Assembly (NCBI GenBank): GCA_023665245.1
Contig: JAMPEH010000096.1
Coordinates: 1-7,838 of the forward strand
Source of the DNA: Muribaculaceae bacterium
GTDB taxonomy: Bacteria > Pseudomonadota > Alphaproteobacteria > Rs-D84
Direction: 5' to 3'
Length of the DNA stretch: 7,838 bases
Part shown: piece after piece, positions 1 through 5,984 of the stretch
How the letters are laid out: every line of letters begins with the position of its first letter
Position numbering within the stretch: the stretch's first letter is position 1
Program-made: the position numbers and the translations under genes
Notes under the pieces: generated by a model
Seen by the model: only the letters and a program-made list of their open reading frames with translations
Databases searched by the model: none
Told to the model about the DNA's origin: nothing

Positions 1-2
1 TG

Positions 3-821
3 CGACAACTGCATGACACTTTATACGCCGACAGAATAAAAAAGTATCAACAAGACCATAATCTTGAAATGGACAATTATTCTTTCTCTGAGCAACAACT
101 TGTTGAATATTTTAAAGGTGATAACATAAAAAAATATATAAACGACAGTGCAAAACATCAAATTACTCATTCCATTGATAACAAACTTCGTACTTTTATT
201 GATTTTGAAGGACGTGCAAAGGAACTTCCAATATCGTACAATGCCTTCGAGAAAACCTTTTTAACATGTTTTTTAGATAATAAACGAGTTCTTAATAAAC
301 CAATAAATTATAAAATCGATGAAGGAAAAAATCCCCGTGAAATTGAACAAAAACAAATAATCAGACTTCTTAACATAATTGCGGAAGAAATATATATTGA
401 TAAATTTAATCCTAATATTGGTGTATACCGTATAGAAAATAAAATAATTGACGGAAAAGATGCTGATATTACAGATGACCACCTTGCAGCATATCGTATT
501 TCAAAAGAAGAAATTATGTATAATTGGATGTTATGGCTCAAAAAAGTGATTGAAAATTATTTCAGCAATACTGGCAAAATGTACGCCCAGGGTAGTGAAT
601 TTCAAATAGAATTTGATGAACAGCTTTGGATAAATATTACAAATTTTGTCAGAAATCTTATAAAACTACCATTGTGGAAAAACCGCGATTTGGCAGGTAC
701 TGTTTTTTCTGGTAAAAATACATATAACTACTGGAAAATGGTATTTGAAACAGGTAATAACCCTGATGATGTACAGGTGTTAGCAAAGCCATTGAATTAT
801 ATTGAGATGATAAAACCATAA
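3..821 (+). CDS. 3' part of an unrecognised protein (5' end outside the window)
   Basis: The reading frame is open from the first complete codon at position 3, so the ATG at 69 is probably internal and the gene starts left of the window. About 272 residues are visible, ending in IEMIKP and TAA. The protein looks soluble and mostly helical, rich in Lys, Asn, Ile and aromatic residues, with no membrane segment or signal peptide and no catalytic motif I can name. The AT-rich codon use fits the flanking chromosome and differs from the more GC-balanced integrase/repressor region. The conserved-looking part is the middle and end (ISYNAFEKTF, QIIRLLNIIAEE, EEQLW-like FDEQLWINI, KLPLWKN). It vaguely recalls the C-terminal regions of large DGQHR/ParB-like proteins of defence loci, but I do not trust that enough to name it. 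It lies outside the element boundary and ends about 170 bp before a terminator. Confidence 0.75.
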   Translation, partial: RQLHDTLYADRIKKYQQDHNLEMDNYSFSEQQLVEYFKGDNIKKYINDSAKHQITHSIDNKLRTFIDFEGRAKELPISYNAFEKTFLTCFLDNKRVLNKPINYKIDEGKNPREIEQKQIIRLLNIIAEEIYIDKFNPNIGVYRIENKIIDGKDADITDDHLAAYRISKEEIMYNWMLWLKKVIENYFSNTGKMYAQGSEFQIEFDEQLWINITNFVRNLIKLPLWKNRDLAGTVFSGKNTYNYWKMVFETGNNPDDVQVLAKPLNYIEMIKP

Positions 822-991
822 ATTCACAACATCTATGTAATAAAATTGCCGATACCGTTTTGATACCGAAATAAAAAATATATGAAATAATATAAATATC
901 AAGACAAAAAAACAGCCCATATTTCGGTAATTTTATATGGTATATACTGGGAAATATATTTAACTTCAAGGAGTGGGAATAAGAAAATCAA

Positions 992-1035
992 CCCCGAAAA
1001 CCGCTTTGTTATGCGGATTTTCGGGGCTTTGTTTT
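992..1035 (+). terminator. Rho-independent terminator
   Basis: CCCCGAAAACCGC at 992-1004 pairs with GCGGATTTTCGGGG at 1013-1026, with one bulged T and an 8-nt loop, followed by CTTTGTTTT. It is the obvious end of rightward transcription from the left-hand gene and sits 5 bp before the left 20-bp repeat. The 170 bp between the gene and this hairpin (822-991) are very AT-rich and show no gene. They contain a GATACCG-TTTT-GATACCG direct repeat near 850-865 and an AAGGAG near 968 with no reading frame behind it. Confidence 0.88.
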
Positions 1036-1039
1036 GCAA

Positions 1040-1059
1040 TTGGCTACAAATTGGCTACA
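1040..1059 (+). repeat. Left attachment-site candidate (attL), 20-bp direct repeat
   Basis: TTGGCTACAAATTGGCTACA here is identical to 7433-7452. It lies about 45 bp beyond the integrase stop codon, where tyrosine-integrase elements normally have their attachment site. The repeat itself contains two TTGGCTACA units in tandem, and an inverted copy follows at 1075-1083. It overlaps no tRNA gene; the target seems to be the intergenic stretch just after the terminator. Confidence 0.72.
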
Positions 1060-1067
1060 TTTTACGG

Positions 1068-1083
1068 AATTTTTTGTAGCCAA
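1068..1083 (-). repeat. Inverted integrase-site arm matching the right end
   Basis: AATTTTTTGTAGCCAA is the exact reverse complement of TTGGCTACAAAAAATT at 7444-7459. With the TTGGCTACA at 1051-1059 it forms an inverted pair separated by about 15 bp, the geometry of a tyrosine-recombinase core or arm-binding site. In all, the GGCTACA word occurs five times at the two ends (three at the left, two at the right). Confidence 0.6.
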
Positions 1084-1104
1084 CACGCTTGATAACGAGT
1101 GCTA

Positions 1105-1760
1105 TCAAATATCATCAAGCTTATTGACTACCTCAATTTGTTTGTTCGGGTAAAGGTTGCTGTATGTATCCAAAGTGGTCTGAACTTTTTCGTGTCCTAA
1201 CCGTTCGGCGATCAGCAACGGCGAAAAGCCCAACTCGATCAAAAGCGAGGCGTGGCTATGACGAATATCGTGCACACGTATTTTCTTCACTCCCGAAGCT
1301 TGGCAAGCCTTCTCCATTTCGTGAGCAAGAAAATATTTCGTATGCGGGAACAGCCTGTCGTCTGCCTTTAGCTCGTAGCGCATACCCATATACTCTTTCA
1401 AGCAATCGCTGAGTTTGTTATTGATCTTGATAACGCGGTTACTTTTCGGTGTCTTGGGCTGCGTGATCACATCTTCCCTGTCGATCCGCTGATAGCTCTT
1501 GTTTATGCGTATCTCCTTTTGTTCGCTATCGTTGAGGGCTGCAGCCGCTTTTCCATATCCTCAAAGTAAAGCTTGATAAAGTCAGCGAAAGTCATTCCTA
1601 TGCTGCCGTTGGCTTGCATAAGGAACTCGTGTTCCCATTCCAAAGCTTCGCGCCGTGTCGCGAAGCCACGCTTTTTCTTGTGGATAACGTTGCCCGTCCA
1701 GTCCGTCACACGGATCTGCGACATCCAACGTCCTGTGTTGCCGTCTTTTGTTACTGACAT
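1105..1760 (-). pseudogene. int: Tyrosine recombinase/integrase with internal deletion and frameshift
   Basis: The gene starts at ATG 1760 with a good AAAGGAG site, 15 nt after the repressor. Its first 85 residues are an AP2-like arm-binding domain (about 1-48, RWMSQIRVTDWTGN) and the start of the SAM-like core-binding domain (MTFADFIKLYFEDM...LQPSTIANK), then TAA at about 1503. A second frame gives KEIRINKSYQRIDREDVITQPKTPKSNRVI and the C-terminal catalytic domain to TGA at 1105, with HDIR, LGH and the nucleophile Tyr in DTYSNLY. The two halves meet near 1515-1540. In this family (usually about 370-400 residues) some 150-175 residues between these segments, including most of the core-binding domain and the first catalytic Arg, are missing, and the halves are out of frame. 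This is not recombination-competent. It was probably co-transcribed with the repressor. Confidence 0.87.
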
Positions 1761-1775
1761 ATTACTCTCCTTTCG

Positions 1776-2378
1776 TTAGCCGTCCTTTTTCTTCTTAAGC
1801 TCCGCCTCAAGGTACTCTTTCCTTTTCTTCAAAAGCGTTTCAAAGTCAAGAGCGGGCGGTTCTTCGCTTTCAAGTTCGCTTTGAGCGTAATAGGCAAGGG
1901 TCTCGGCTTTCCACATTGAGTAACTTTCAAGCGATGAGAAATAGGTGCGAAAATTCTCACGTTCCTCCGCCCACCGCTCCAAGAAAAGACACAGATCGGG
2001 GTTGTATTCTGCGCCCTGCTTTCCGTTGAACGATATTGAACACTCCCACTGCTCGCAATGCGGAGGCTTTTTAATATCGATCCTAAAGTCCACGTTCTTG
2101 ATGTTCTCAAGCTTGAAAAGGAAATCCATAATGTCGGACAAGCGTTGAATACTTTCCACTCCGCTTTGGTAGCCGAGAATTTCCGATGAGGGAATATCCA
2201 ATGCGGCGGCGATGTCGCTTATAACGGAGATAGCGACCTCGATCTCCCCTTTCTCATACTTCTGAACGGTACGGAGCGACTTGCTGATCTTATTCGCAAG
2301 TTCGGTTTGGCTCAAGCCTTTGTCTTTTCTGAATTGCCTAATACGCTGACCTATTGTAATAGTGTCTGATTCGTTCAT
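1776..2378 (-). CDS. XRE-family helix-turn-helix repressor of the element
   Basis: This is a 200-residue protein starting at ATG 2378, with GAGGTGA 7-8 nt upstream. Residues about 9-66 are a Cro/C1-type helix-turn-helix (IGQRIRQFRKDKGLSQTELANKISKSLRTVQKYEKGE...), followed by a 130-residue C-terminal domain without a recognised motif and a Lys-rich tail (KKRKEYLEAELKKKKDG). Cro/C1 regulators in this position normally hold the divergent xis/mob promoter off. The intergenic region 2379-2542 contains both promoters and inverted repeats that could be its operators. It lacks a visible Ser-Lys autoprotease dyad, so I would not predict RecA-type cleavage from the sequence. It appears intact, unlike the integrase behind it. 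Confidence 0.88.
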   Translation of the reverse strand: MNESDTITIGQRIRQFRKDKGLSQTELANKISKSLRTVQKYEKGEIEVAISVISDIAAALDIPSSEILGYQSGVESIQRLSDIMDFLFKLENIKNVDFRIDIKKPPHCEQWECSISFNGKQGAEYNPDLCLFLERWAEERENFRTYFSSLESYSMWKAETLAYYAQSELESEEPPALDFETLLKKRKEYLEAELKKKKDG

Positions 2379-2397
2379 ATTTGATCACCTCATCTAT

Positions 2398-2426
2398 ATT
2401 ATATCACAAACAAATATGAATTTCAA
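2398..2426 (-). promoter_or_regulatory. Promoter of the XRE repressor-integrase operon
   Basis: On the minus strand the -35 is TTGAAA (2421-2426) and the -10 is TATAAT (2398-2403), with a 17-bp spacer and a TGA extension before the -10. This lies 20 bp upstream of the repressor start codon. Its TGTGATATAAT word is the exact inverse of the one in the divergent promoter. Confidence 0.8.
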
Positions 2427-2460
2427 GTACATATTTAAAATTTTAAAAAATTTTTCAAAA

Positions 2461-2493
2461 ACACTTGACAAACGAAAATAAGTGTGATATAAT
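2461..2493 (+). promoter_or_regulatory. Consensus promoter of xis with overlapping operator-like dyad
   Basis: TTGACA (2465-2470), a 17-bp spacer and TATAAT (2488-2493) are a perfect sigma-A consensus, with an extended TGA before the -10. An ACACTT...AAGTGT dyad (2461-2466 and 2480-2485, 13-bp centre) wraps the -35 and spacer, which is a good place for repressor binding. A second dyad, AAATATG...CATATTT (2412-2418 and 2430-2436), overlaps the -35 of the repressor's own promoter. Such a strong promoter next to a repressor gene is expected to be tightly held off. Confidence 0.85.
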
Positions 2494-2542
2494 GCTGATA
2501 TGCATTTAAAATACGTATTATTTTGAAAAGAGTGTACGATTT

Positions 2543-2833
2543 ATGAATAAACAGTACATAACAGCACAAGAACTGCAAACGATTATGGGCATAAGCCGAG
2601 GAAAAGCCTATGAGATCATACGAGGGGGCAACAAGGAACTCAAGGGGCAAGGGTTTATAACGGTCGCGAGGCAACTCCCCATTGCCTACTTGGAGAAAAA
2701 GTATTACGGCTTTAACGCCGACGTGATAATGGGAGGGGTACAGCGAGTGACAATAAATGAAAAGACCGCTCCGTATGAGCCTACGGCAATAGGCTCGGAG
2801 CAGTCCCTAATTTACAATTGCATTATAGTATAA
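2543..2833 (+). CDS. xis: Excisionase-like small helix-turn-helix protein with an unusual C-terminal tail
   Basis: Residues about 1-60 (KQYITAQELQTIMGISRGKAYEIIRGGNKELKGQGFITVARQLPIAYLEKKYYGF) are a typical MerR-like/excisionase winged-helix DNA-binding domain as found in Gram-positive integrative elements, where it directs integrase toward excision. Proteins of this sort usually end soon after the 'YYGF' segment. Here the frame continues for about 40 further residues (NADVIMGGVQRVTINEK... to CIIV) that look non-conserved, overlap a hairpin at 2768-2801, and may be read-through created by a deletion. The start ATG follows a weak AAAAGAG site. It is the first gene of the divergent promoter. 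With the integrase broken it has no obvious partner inside the element. Confidence 0.75.
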   Translation: MNKQYITAQELQTIMGISRGKAYEIIRGGNKELKGQGFITVARQLPIAYLEKKYYGFNADVIMGGVQRVTINEKTAPYEPTAIGSEQSLIYNCIIV

Positions 2834-3139
2834 AATCTGCAGGAAGTCAAGTGGTTGACGGCATTGAAGCACGACAGCTAAAAAATGGCACGGCTCATCG
2901 AACCACCGCTACAATTTTTTCAGCCGTGCCGATTTTCGGGAGAGGCAATAACGCGGATCGCAAGAGCAGTGAGTACAGAGGAACGCAGCGCCCTTTGCCC
3001 CTCGGAGAGCGCCTGTACTTTTGATAGTGATTGAAGCTTGCGGAAATCGCTGTCAAAGGTACTATGGCTTACTTTCGGCACGAAAGTAAGAATAGCCGCA
3101 CCACATTAAAGTTACCGAACGAAAGGAGTGATTTGTTGG
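2834..3139 (+). other. Non-coding hairpin-rich region upstream of the relaxase: oriT candidate
   Basis: I see no convincing gene in these roughly 300 bp; a 68-codon frame at 2818-3024 has no ribosome binding site or family resemblance. The stretch holds three inverted repeats. GGCACGGCT/AGCCGTGCC lies at 2887-2895/2922-2930. A longer stem, TTGATAGTGATT/AATCGCTGTCAA, lies at 3021-3032/3045-3056 with two G-U pairs and is extendable to 3018-3059. A perfect 10-bp hairpin, CTTACTTTCG-GCA-CGAAAGTAAG, lies at 3068-3090. The last one is about 50 bp before the relaxase start, followed by AATAGCCGCACC and an AAAGGAGTG ribosome binding site at 3122-3130. A short perfect hairpin just before a mobilisation gene is where MobV/Pre-type origins of transfer normally lie. 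The nick site cannot be fixed from sequence alone. Confidence 0.5.
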
Positions 3140-3659
3140 GCTAAAACGATTTCCCATTGTCAAGGCAAGGACGCTATTGCTCGTTGGCGAGAGGCAGAAT
3201 GTAAGGTGCTTACAGAGATTTGCAACCAGCACGGCATAGAGATCGCCGCTCCCGAAAAATCTCGCGGCAGTCTAACGGTCGAGCAGTACAAAGAGTATGC
3301 CGAGCTGAAAAAAAGTCGAGGAACAGCGGCAGGATGCCAAGCTGCTTGACAATAAAATCGGCAACAAGAACTTGATTTTAGAATGGCGCAAGCAAGCCAT
3401 TGAAAATGCGGAGAATGAACTCGAACAGCTTGGAACGGAACTCATCGAGGAGCAGCTGACGGAGCAGAATACAGAACTCCAAGCCGAGAACGGCAGACTG
3501 CAATCGGTCAACGGGAAAATCGCTCTCGCCAAGCTGTAGTCGGAGAAGGATAATCTTCAGCAGAAACTTGACAGGATTATGGAATTTATCAAGAGTTTTG
3601 GGCTGGCGGAAAAGCTGCAAGCGTTTCTCAATCCGAGGGCGCGTGGGCAGCATAGATGA
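3140..3659 (+). pseudogene. MobV/Pre-type relaxase remnant: N-terminus joined to C-terminal coiled coil, further frameshifted
   Basis: The first nine residues, AKTISHCQGK-like (GCT codon at 3140), match the start of Clostridia plasmid-recombination/mobilisation proteins (M-A-T/K-T-I-S-H-x-x-G-K-G-S). They are immediately followed by DAIARWREAECKVLTEICNQHGIEI...RGSLTVEQYKEYAELK, which in that family comes after the roughly 200-residue catalytic domain. The histidine-triad nicking domain is therefore deleted. The usual ATG is also lost (GTTGGGCT instead of an ATGGCT-type start). A run of seven A at 3308-3314 shifts the frame, so one frame ends at 3347-3349. The shifted frame continues as a heptad-rich coiled coil (KVEEQRQDAKLL...ELEQLGTELIEEQ...) with a TAG at 3537-3539, and then to TGA at 3657-3659 (SEKDNLQQKLDRIMEFIKSFGLAEKLQAFL). 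At least four lesions are visible, so it is certainly dead. Confidence 0.8.
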
Positions 3660-3664
3660 TAATG

Positions 3665-3705
3665 GGGCGACGTTTCGAGGGAAACGTCACCCGTATTTCT
3701 GATTT
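3665..3705. terminator. Hairpin between convergent genes, probable bidirectional terminator
   Basis: GGGCGACGTTT (3665-3675) pairs with AAACGTCACCC (3682-3692), with one internal C/A mismatch and a 6-nt loop, then GTATTTCTGATTTT on the plus strand. It lies between the end of the relaxase remnant (+) and the stop codon of the small leftward gene at 3710. The T-run is imperfect on both strands. Confidence 0.6.
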
Positions 3706-3709
3706 TAAA

Positions 3710-3952
3710 CTACCACCCAAACTCTCGCGCTGCCTCTGCAAGGCACAATAACATTGCCTGTTGTTGATGTTCCGCGTCCATATTTTTGGTAGCCTCACAC
3801 AAGTCGTGCATTGCCTTAACGGCTTTCGTAACTTCATTGTTTTGATTAGCTTGATACCTTGCGATTTCGTTTTGACGTTGTATATAACTGCTCTGCGAAA
3901 CATATTGTTGATTGAATATGTTATTGTAAAATTGATTATTCCCAAAAGTCAT
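3710..3952 (-). CDS. Small unrecognised protein, third gene of the restriction-modification operon
   Basis: The protein has 80 residues, from MTFGNNQFYNN to REFGW. I choose ATG 3952 rather than the in-frame ATG 3964, because the ribosome binding site GGAGGT overlaps the upstream codons (the peptide MEVK is the Shine-Dalgarno read as protein). Residues 1-20 are rich in Asn, Gln, Phe and Tyr. Residues 25-78 look helical (RQNEIARYQANQNNEVTKAVKAMHDLCEATKNMDAEHQQQAMLLCLAEAAREFGW), possibly a helical hairpin with two Cys. There is no DNA-binding helix-turn-helix, so it is not a classical restriction controller (C) protein. It starts 15 nt after the methyltransferase stop, in the same direction, and is probably co-transcribed. 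Similar short proteins occur, as far as I recall, in phage and plasmid-type regions of Clostridia without known function. Confidence 0.72.
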   Translation of the reverse strand: MTFGNNQFYNNIFNQQYVSQSSYIQRQNEIARYQANQNNEVTKAVKAMHDLCEATKNMDAEHQQQAMLLCLAEAAREFGW

Positions 3953-3967
3953 TTTTACCTCCAAGAG

Positions 3968-4987
3968 TTAAAAATTTATTGTTAATTGCAAATCATCATC
4001 GACGATTTCCGTATTCTCAATCTGCTGCCGAATTCTTTCGGCAATAATTCTTGCCATTTCCACGGGAACGGCGTTTCCGACCATTTTATAGCCGTCATCG
4101 ACCTTATCATAGATAAACTCAAATGTATCGGGAAAAGTTTGCAGCCTTGCGCATTCGCGTACGGTCAAACGGCGGTAAAGGTGTTCCTTGCCCTCGACAA
4201 AAATGTGCTTGTTCTCGTCGATTTTCGGCATTATCGGTGCTTGCGGGTGCAACTGCGCTTGTCTGCCCGAAGCTTGAACAGTAAATCCACATTCGTCCCA
4301 TTGGCGGACGCGATTTCGGCTCATAAATATCGGTGAAAAATTCCCCGTAAAATATTCGTGATTAAGCACTTTTACGGCAGGGTTTGCAGTATTTTGGTCA
4401 AGTGCCGGAACAGCGTTATCCTTGAGATCGTATATCGCATCTTTAAACGTTTTATGAATATAAGACGCTTTTGGAAAATTAAATTTTATTCCAAGATCGT
4501 TTCTGAAACCTATGTAAAACACGCGCTTTCTGTCCTGCGGGATACCATAATCTGAAACATTGACAAGCGTAACGGTAAGGTCATAGCCGCATTCGCGGAA
4601 CATTTTCTTAATATTCTCAACAGCAGTTTCGTGGCGTTTTGAAAGCATACCTACAACGTTTTCCGCAAGAAAGAATAGCGGCTGCTTGTCTTTCAATATA
4701 CGGATATAGTCATAGAACAGCTTTCCACGTGCGTCATTAATTCCTTTGAGCGCGCCCGCCTCCGACCAAGACTGGCACGGAGGTCCGCCGATGATACCGT
4801 CACAATCGGGTATCTCCTTGCTTTTTATTTGACGGATATCACGCTTGTCAAGAGGCGTAGAATGGTTTTTCTCGTATGTCGCCCATATCGAGGGGTCAAA
4901 TTCATTAGCATAAACAAAGTCGAACCCGGCTTGCTCAAAGCCGAGGTCAAGACCGCCCGCGCCCGAAAATAAACTTACAATATTCAT
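3968..4987 (-). CDS. C5-cytosine DNA methyltransferase, M.NgoPII/M.HaeIII-like (predicted GGCC)
   Basis: This 339-residue methyltransferase is intact and transfers a methyl group from S-adenosylmethionine to C5 of cytosine in the recognition site, protecting host DNA from the adjacent nuclease. All the core motifs can be read: motif [17 protein letters not shown] (6-21), motif [10 protein letters not shown] with catalytic Cys71, motif VI ENV (109-111), motif [14 protein letters not shown] (151-160), motif [17 protein letters not shown] (272-286) and motif X GNAVP (304-308). The target-recognition region (about 195-270) contains [35 protein letters not shown], which I recognise as the HaeIII/NgoPII GGCC type. 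The start has AAGGTGA 7 nt upstream, and the gene begins 9 nt after the nuclease gene stop, so the two are one operon. Specificity is inferred from family resemblance and from the absence of GGCC in the window. Confidence 0.95.
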   Translation of the reverse strand: MNIVSLFSGAGGLDLGFEQAGFDFVYANEFDPSIWATYEKNHSTPLDKRDIRQIKSKEIPDCDGIIGGPPCQSWSEAGALKGINDARGKLFYDYIRILKDKQPLFFLAENVVGMLSKRHETAVENIKKMFRECGYDLTVTLVNVSDYGIPQDRKRVFYIGFRNDLGIKFNFPKASYIHKTFKDAIYDLKDNAVPALDQNTANPAVKVLNHEYFTGNFSPIFMSRNRVRQWDECGFTVQASGRQAQLHPQAPIMPKIDENKHIFVEGKEHLYRRLTVRECARLQTFPDTFEFIYDKVDDGYKMVGNAVPVEMARIIAERIRQQIENTEIVDDDLQLTINF

Positions 4988-4996
4988 TTTTTCACC

Positions 4997-5848
4997 TTAT
5001 ATTACAAATGTTATCAGTTTGACGTTCTTCAATTGCGCGGGGTTGTTTGGGGATTTGATTTGCTTGTCCGTTATTGTCAAGCCCCTTATCTTTCCTGCCA
5101 AAGCAAGTAACTCTGAAGTATTGTTGAATGTATTCCATTTGTCCTCGTTGACAATACACATAAAGTTAAATCTCTTTGAGAAATCTCGTTTGAATATGTA
5201 ATCAAACACGGAAAATGGATTTTCGATACCCCACATTCCCCGAACACGAAGATATGTAATACCAAGGGGATCAACACGGTTTACTCTGCCCAGCTCGTTT
5301 GTTTCGGCAAATTCAACATTGGGTATACTTTGAACCCCGTTTTTGATGACATTCTTTATTTTCTCATAGACCGCCCTTTCGGCGCAATAATCATCGCCAT
5401 ATACCATAGCAAGCGAGGAGAGCGTTCCTTTGCCCTTTGGGACGATACCTATGGCATATATCATATCTTTAACTTTCCACACTTCGCAATCTCTGCAAGC
5501 GGTACTTATCATAGGGCTATCGGAAAATAATTTTGCTTTGGGATAACTGCTGTTCAAAGCTAAAGAAGCTCCATTGCTCTCTATTTTCTTTATTTCGATA
5601 GCATCGCCGCCTTTAAGCACTGCGTCCGGCGGGTTGTTTTGGTTTCCGAGATAACTAAACACACTACTTAGTGTCACCAACCGCTTTTGCTCGTCTGTTT
5701 CTCCAACTGTTCCTGCGAATAGGTCTTTAATGTATTCCTCCAACCCTTTGCCCATATCGTTTGCTCTGTTATGTCCTACCGACTGCTCACGAAGATTAAG
5801 CTTTGGATTGTTAACAAGGTTTATGGTTGCATTGATTATGTTGCTCAT
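4997..5848 (-). CDS. Type II restriction endonuclease, NgoPII family (predicted GGCC)
   Basis: The 283-residue protein resembles R.NgoPII over its whole length: NIINA at the start, GLEEYIKDLFAGT, VFSYLGNQNNPPDA, GDAIEIKKIES, LALNSSYPKAKLF, CRDCE, and AETNELGRVNRVDPLGITYLRVRGMWGIENPF. The likely PD-(D/E)xK catalytic residues are Asp75 (PPD) and Glu85-Ile-Lys87. It would cut unmethylated GGCC DNA. The gene is first in the operon with the methyltransferase second, so after entry into a new cell the nuclease message would be made before the modification enzyme. Systems with this order often need transcriptional or translational delay, and no controller gene is visible here. ATG 5848 follows GGAG. 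Length and motifs look intact. Confidence 0.93.
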   Translation of the reverse strand: MSNIINATINLVNNPKLNLREQSVGHNRANDMGKGLEEYIKDLFAGTVGETDEQKRLVTLSSVFSYLGNQNNPPDAVLKGGDAIEIKKIESNGASLALNSSYPKAKLFSDSPMISTACRDCEVWKVKDMIYAIGIVPKGKGTLSSLAMVYGDDYCAERAVYEKIKNVIKNGVQSIPNVEFAETNELGRVNRVDPLGITYLRVRGMWGIENPFSVFDYIFKRDFSKRFNFMCIVNEDKWNTFNNTSELLALAGKIRGLTITDKQIKSPNNPAQLKNVKLITFVI

Positions 5849-5879
5849 TGTTTTTCTCCATTCTTAGCTAGTTTCTTAT

Positions 5880-5908
5880 ATTATACCATAAAACAAAGTG
5901 AAAATCAA
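5880..5908 (-). promoter_or_regulatory. Promoter of the restriction-modification operon
   Basis: On the minus strand the -35 is TTGATT (5903-5908), the spacer is 17 bp, and TGG precedes TATAAT (5880-5885), an extended -10. It lies about 32 bp upstream of the nuclease start codon and is divergent from the promoter at 5950-5978. The roughly 40 bp between them are very AT-rich. Confidence 0.82.
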
Positions 5909-5949
5909 GTTAAAAATGAATAATTTTGTCATAATTATATATAAAACCA

Positions 5950-5978
5950 TTGCAAAATGTGATGAGATGTGCTATAAT
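5950..5978 (+). promoter_or_regulatory. Extended -10 promoter of the structured element/DUF5343-HEPN unit
   Basis: TTGCAA (5950-5955), a 17-bp spacer and TGC-TATAAT (5970-5978) form a strong extended -10 promoter. The predicted start, about 7 nt after the -10, is position 5985, which is exactly the first base of the long inverted repeat. Confidence 0.82.
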
Positions 5979-5984
5979 ATACTC

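Noticed and set aside
822..1060. tRNA or tmRNA gene as integration target
   Set aside because: No cloverleaf, T-loop or CCA-end pattern is visible; the hairpin at 992-1026 is a terminator.
1040..1090. CRISPR-like or tandem-repeat array from the repeated TTGGCTACA words
   Set aside because: There are only two tandem units plus one inverted copy and no regular spacers; recombinase binding sites explain them better.
1164..1412. Rightward 82-codon frame inside the integrase
   Set aside because: It is the complement of the integrase catalytic domain, whose motifs are clear on the other strand.
2818..3024. A 68-codon frame after xis
   Set aside because: It overlaps the xis end, lacks a ribosome binding site, and crosses the hairpins of the oriT-like region; the composition is not protein-like.
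3272..3653. Two leftward frames of 86 and 91 codons opposite the relaxase remnant
   Set aside because: They are antisense shadows of the coiled-coil coding sequence and have no start signals.
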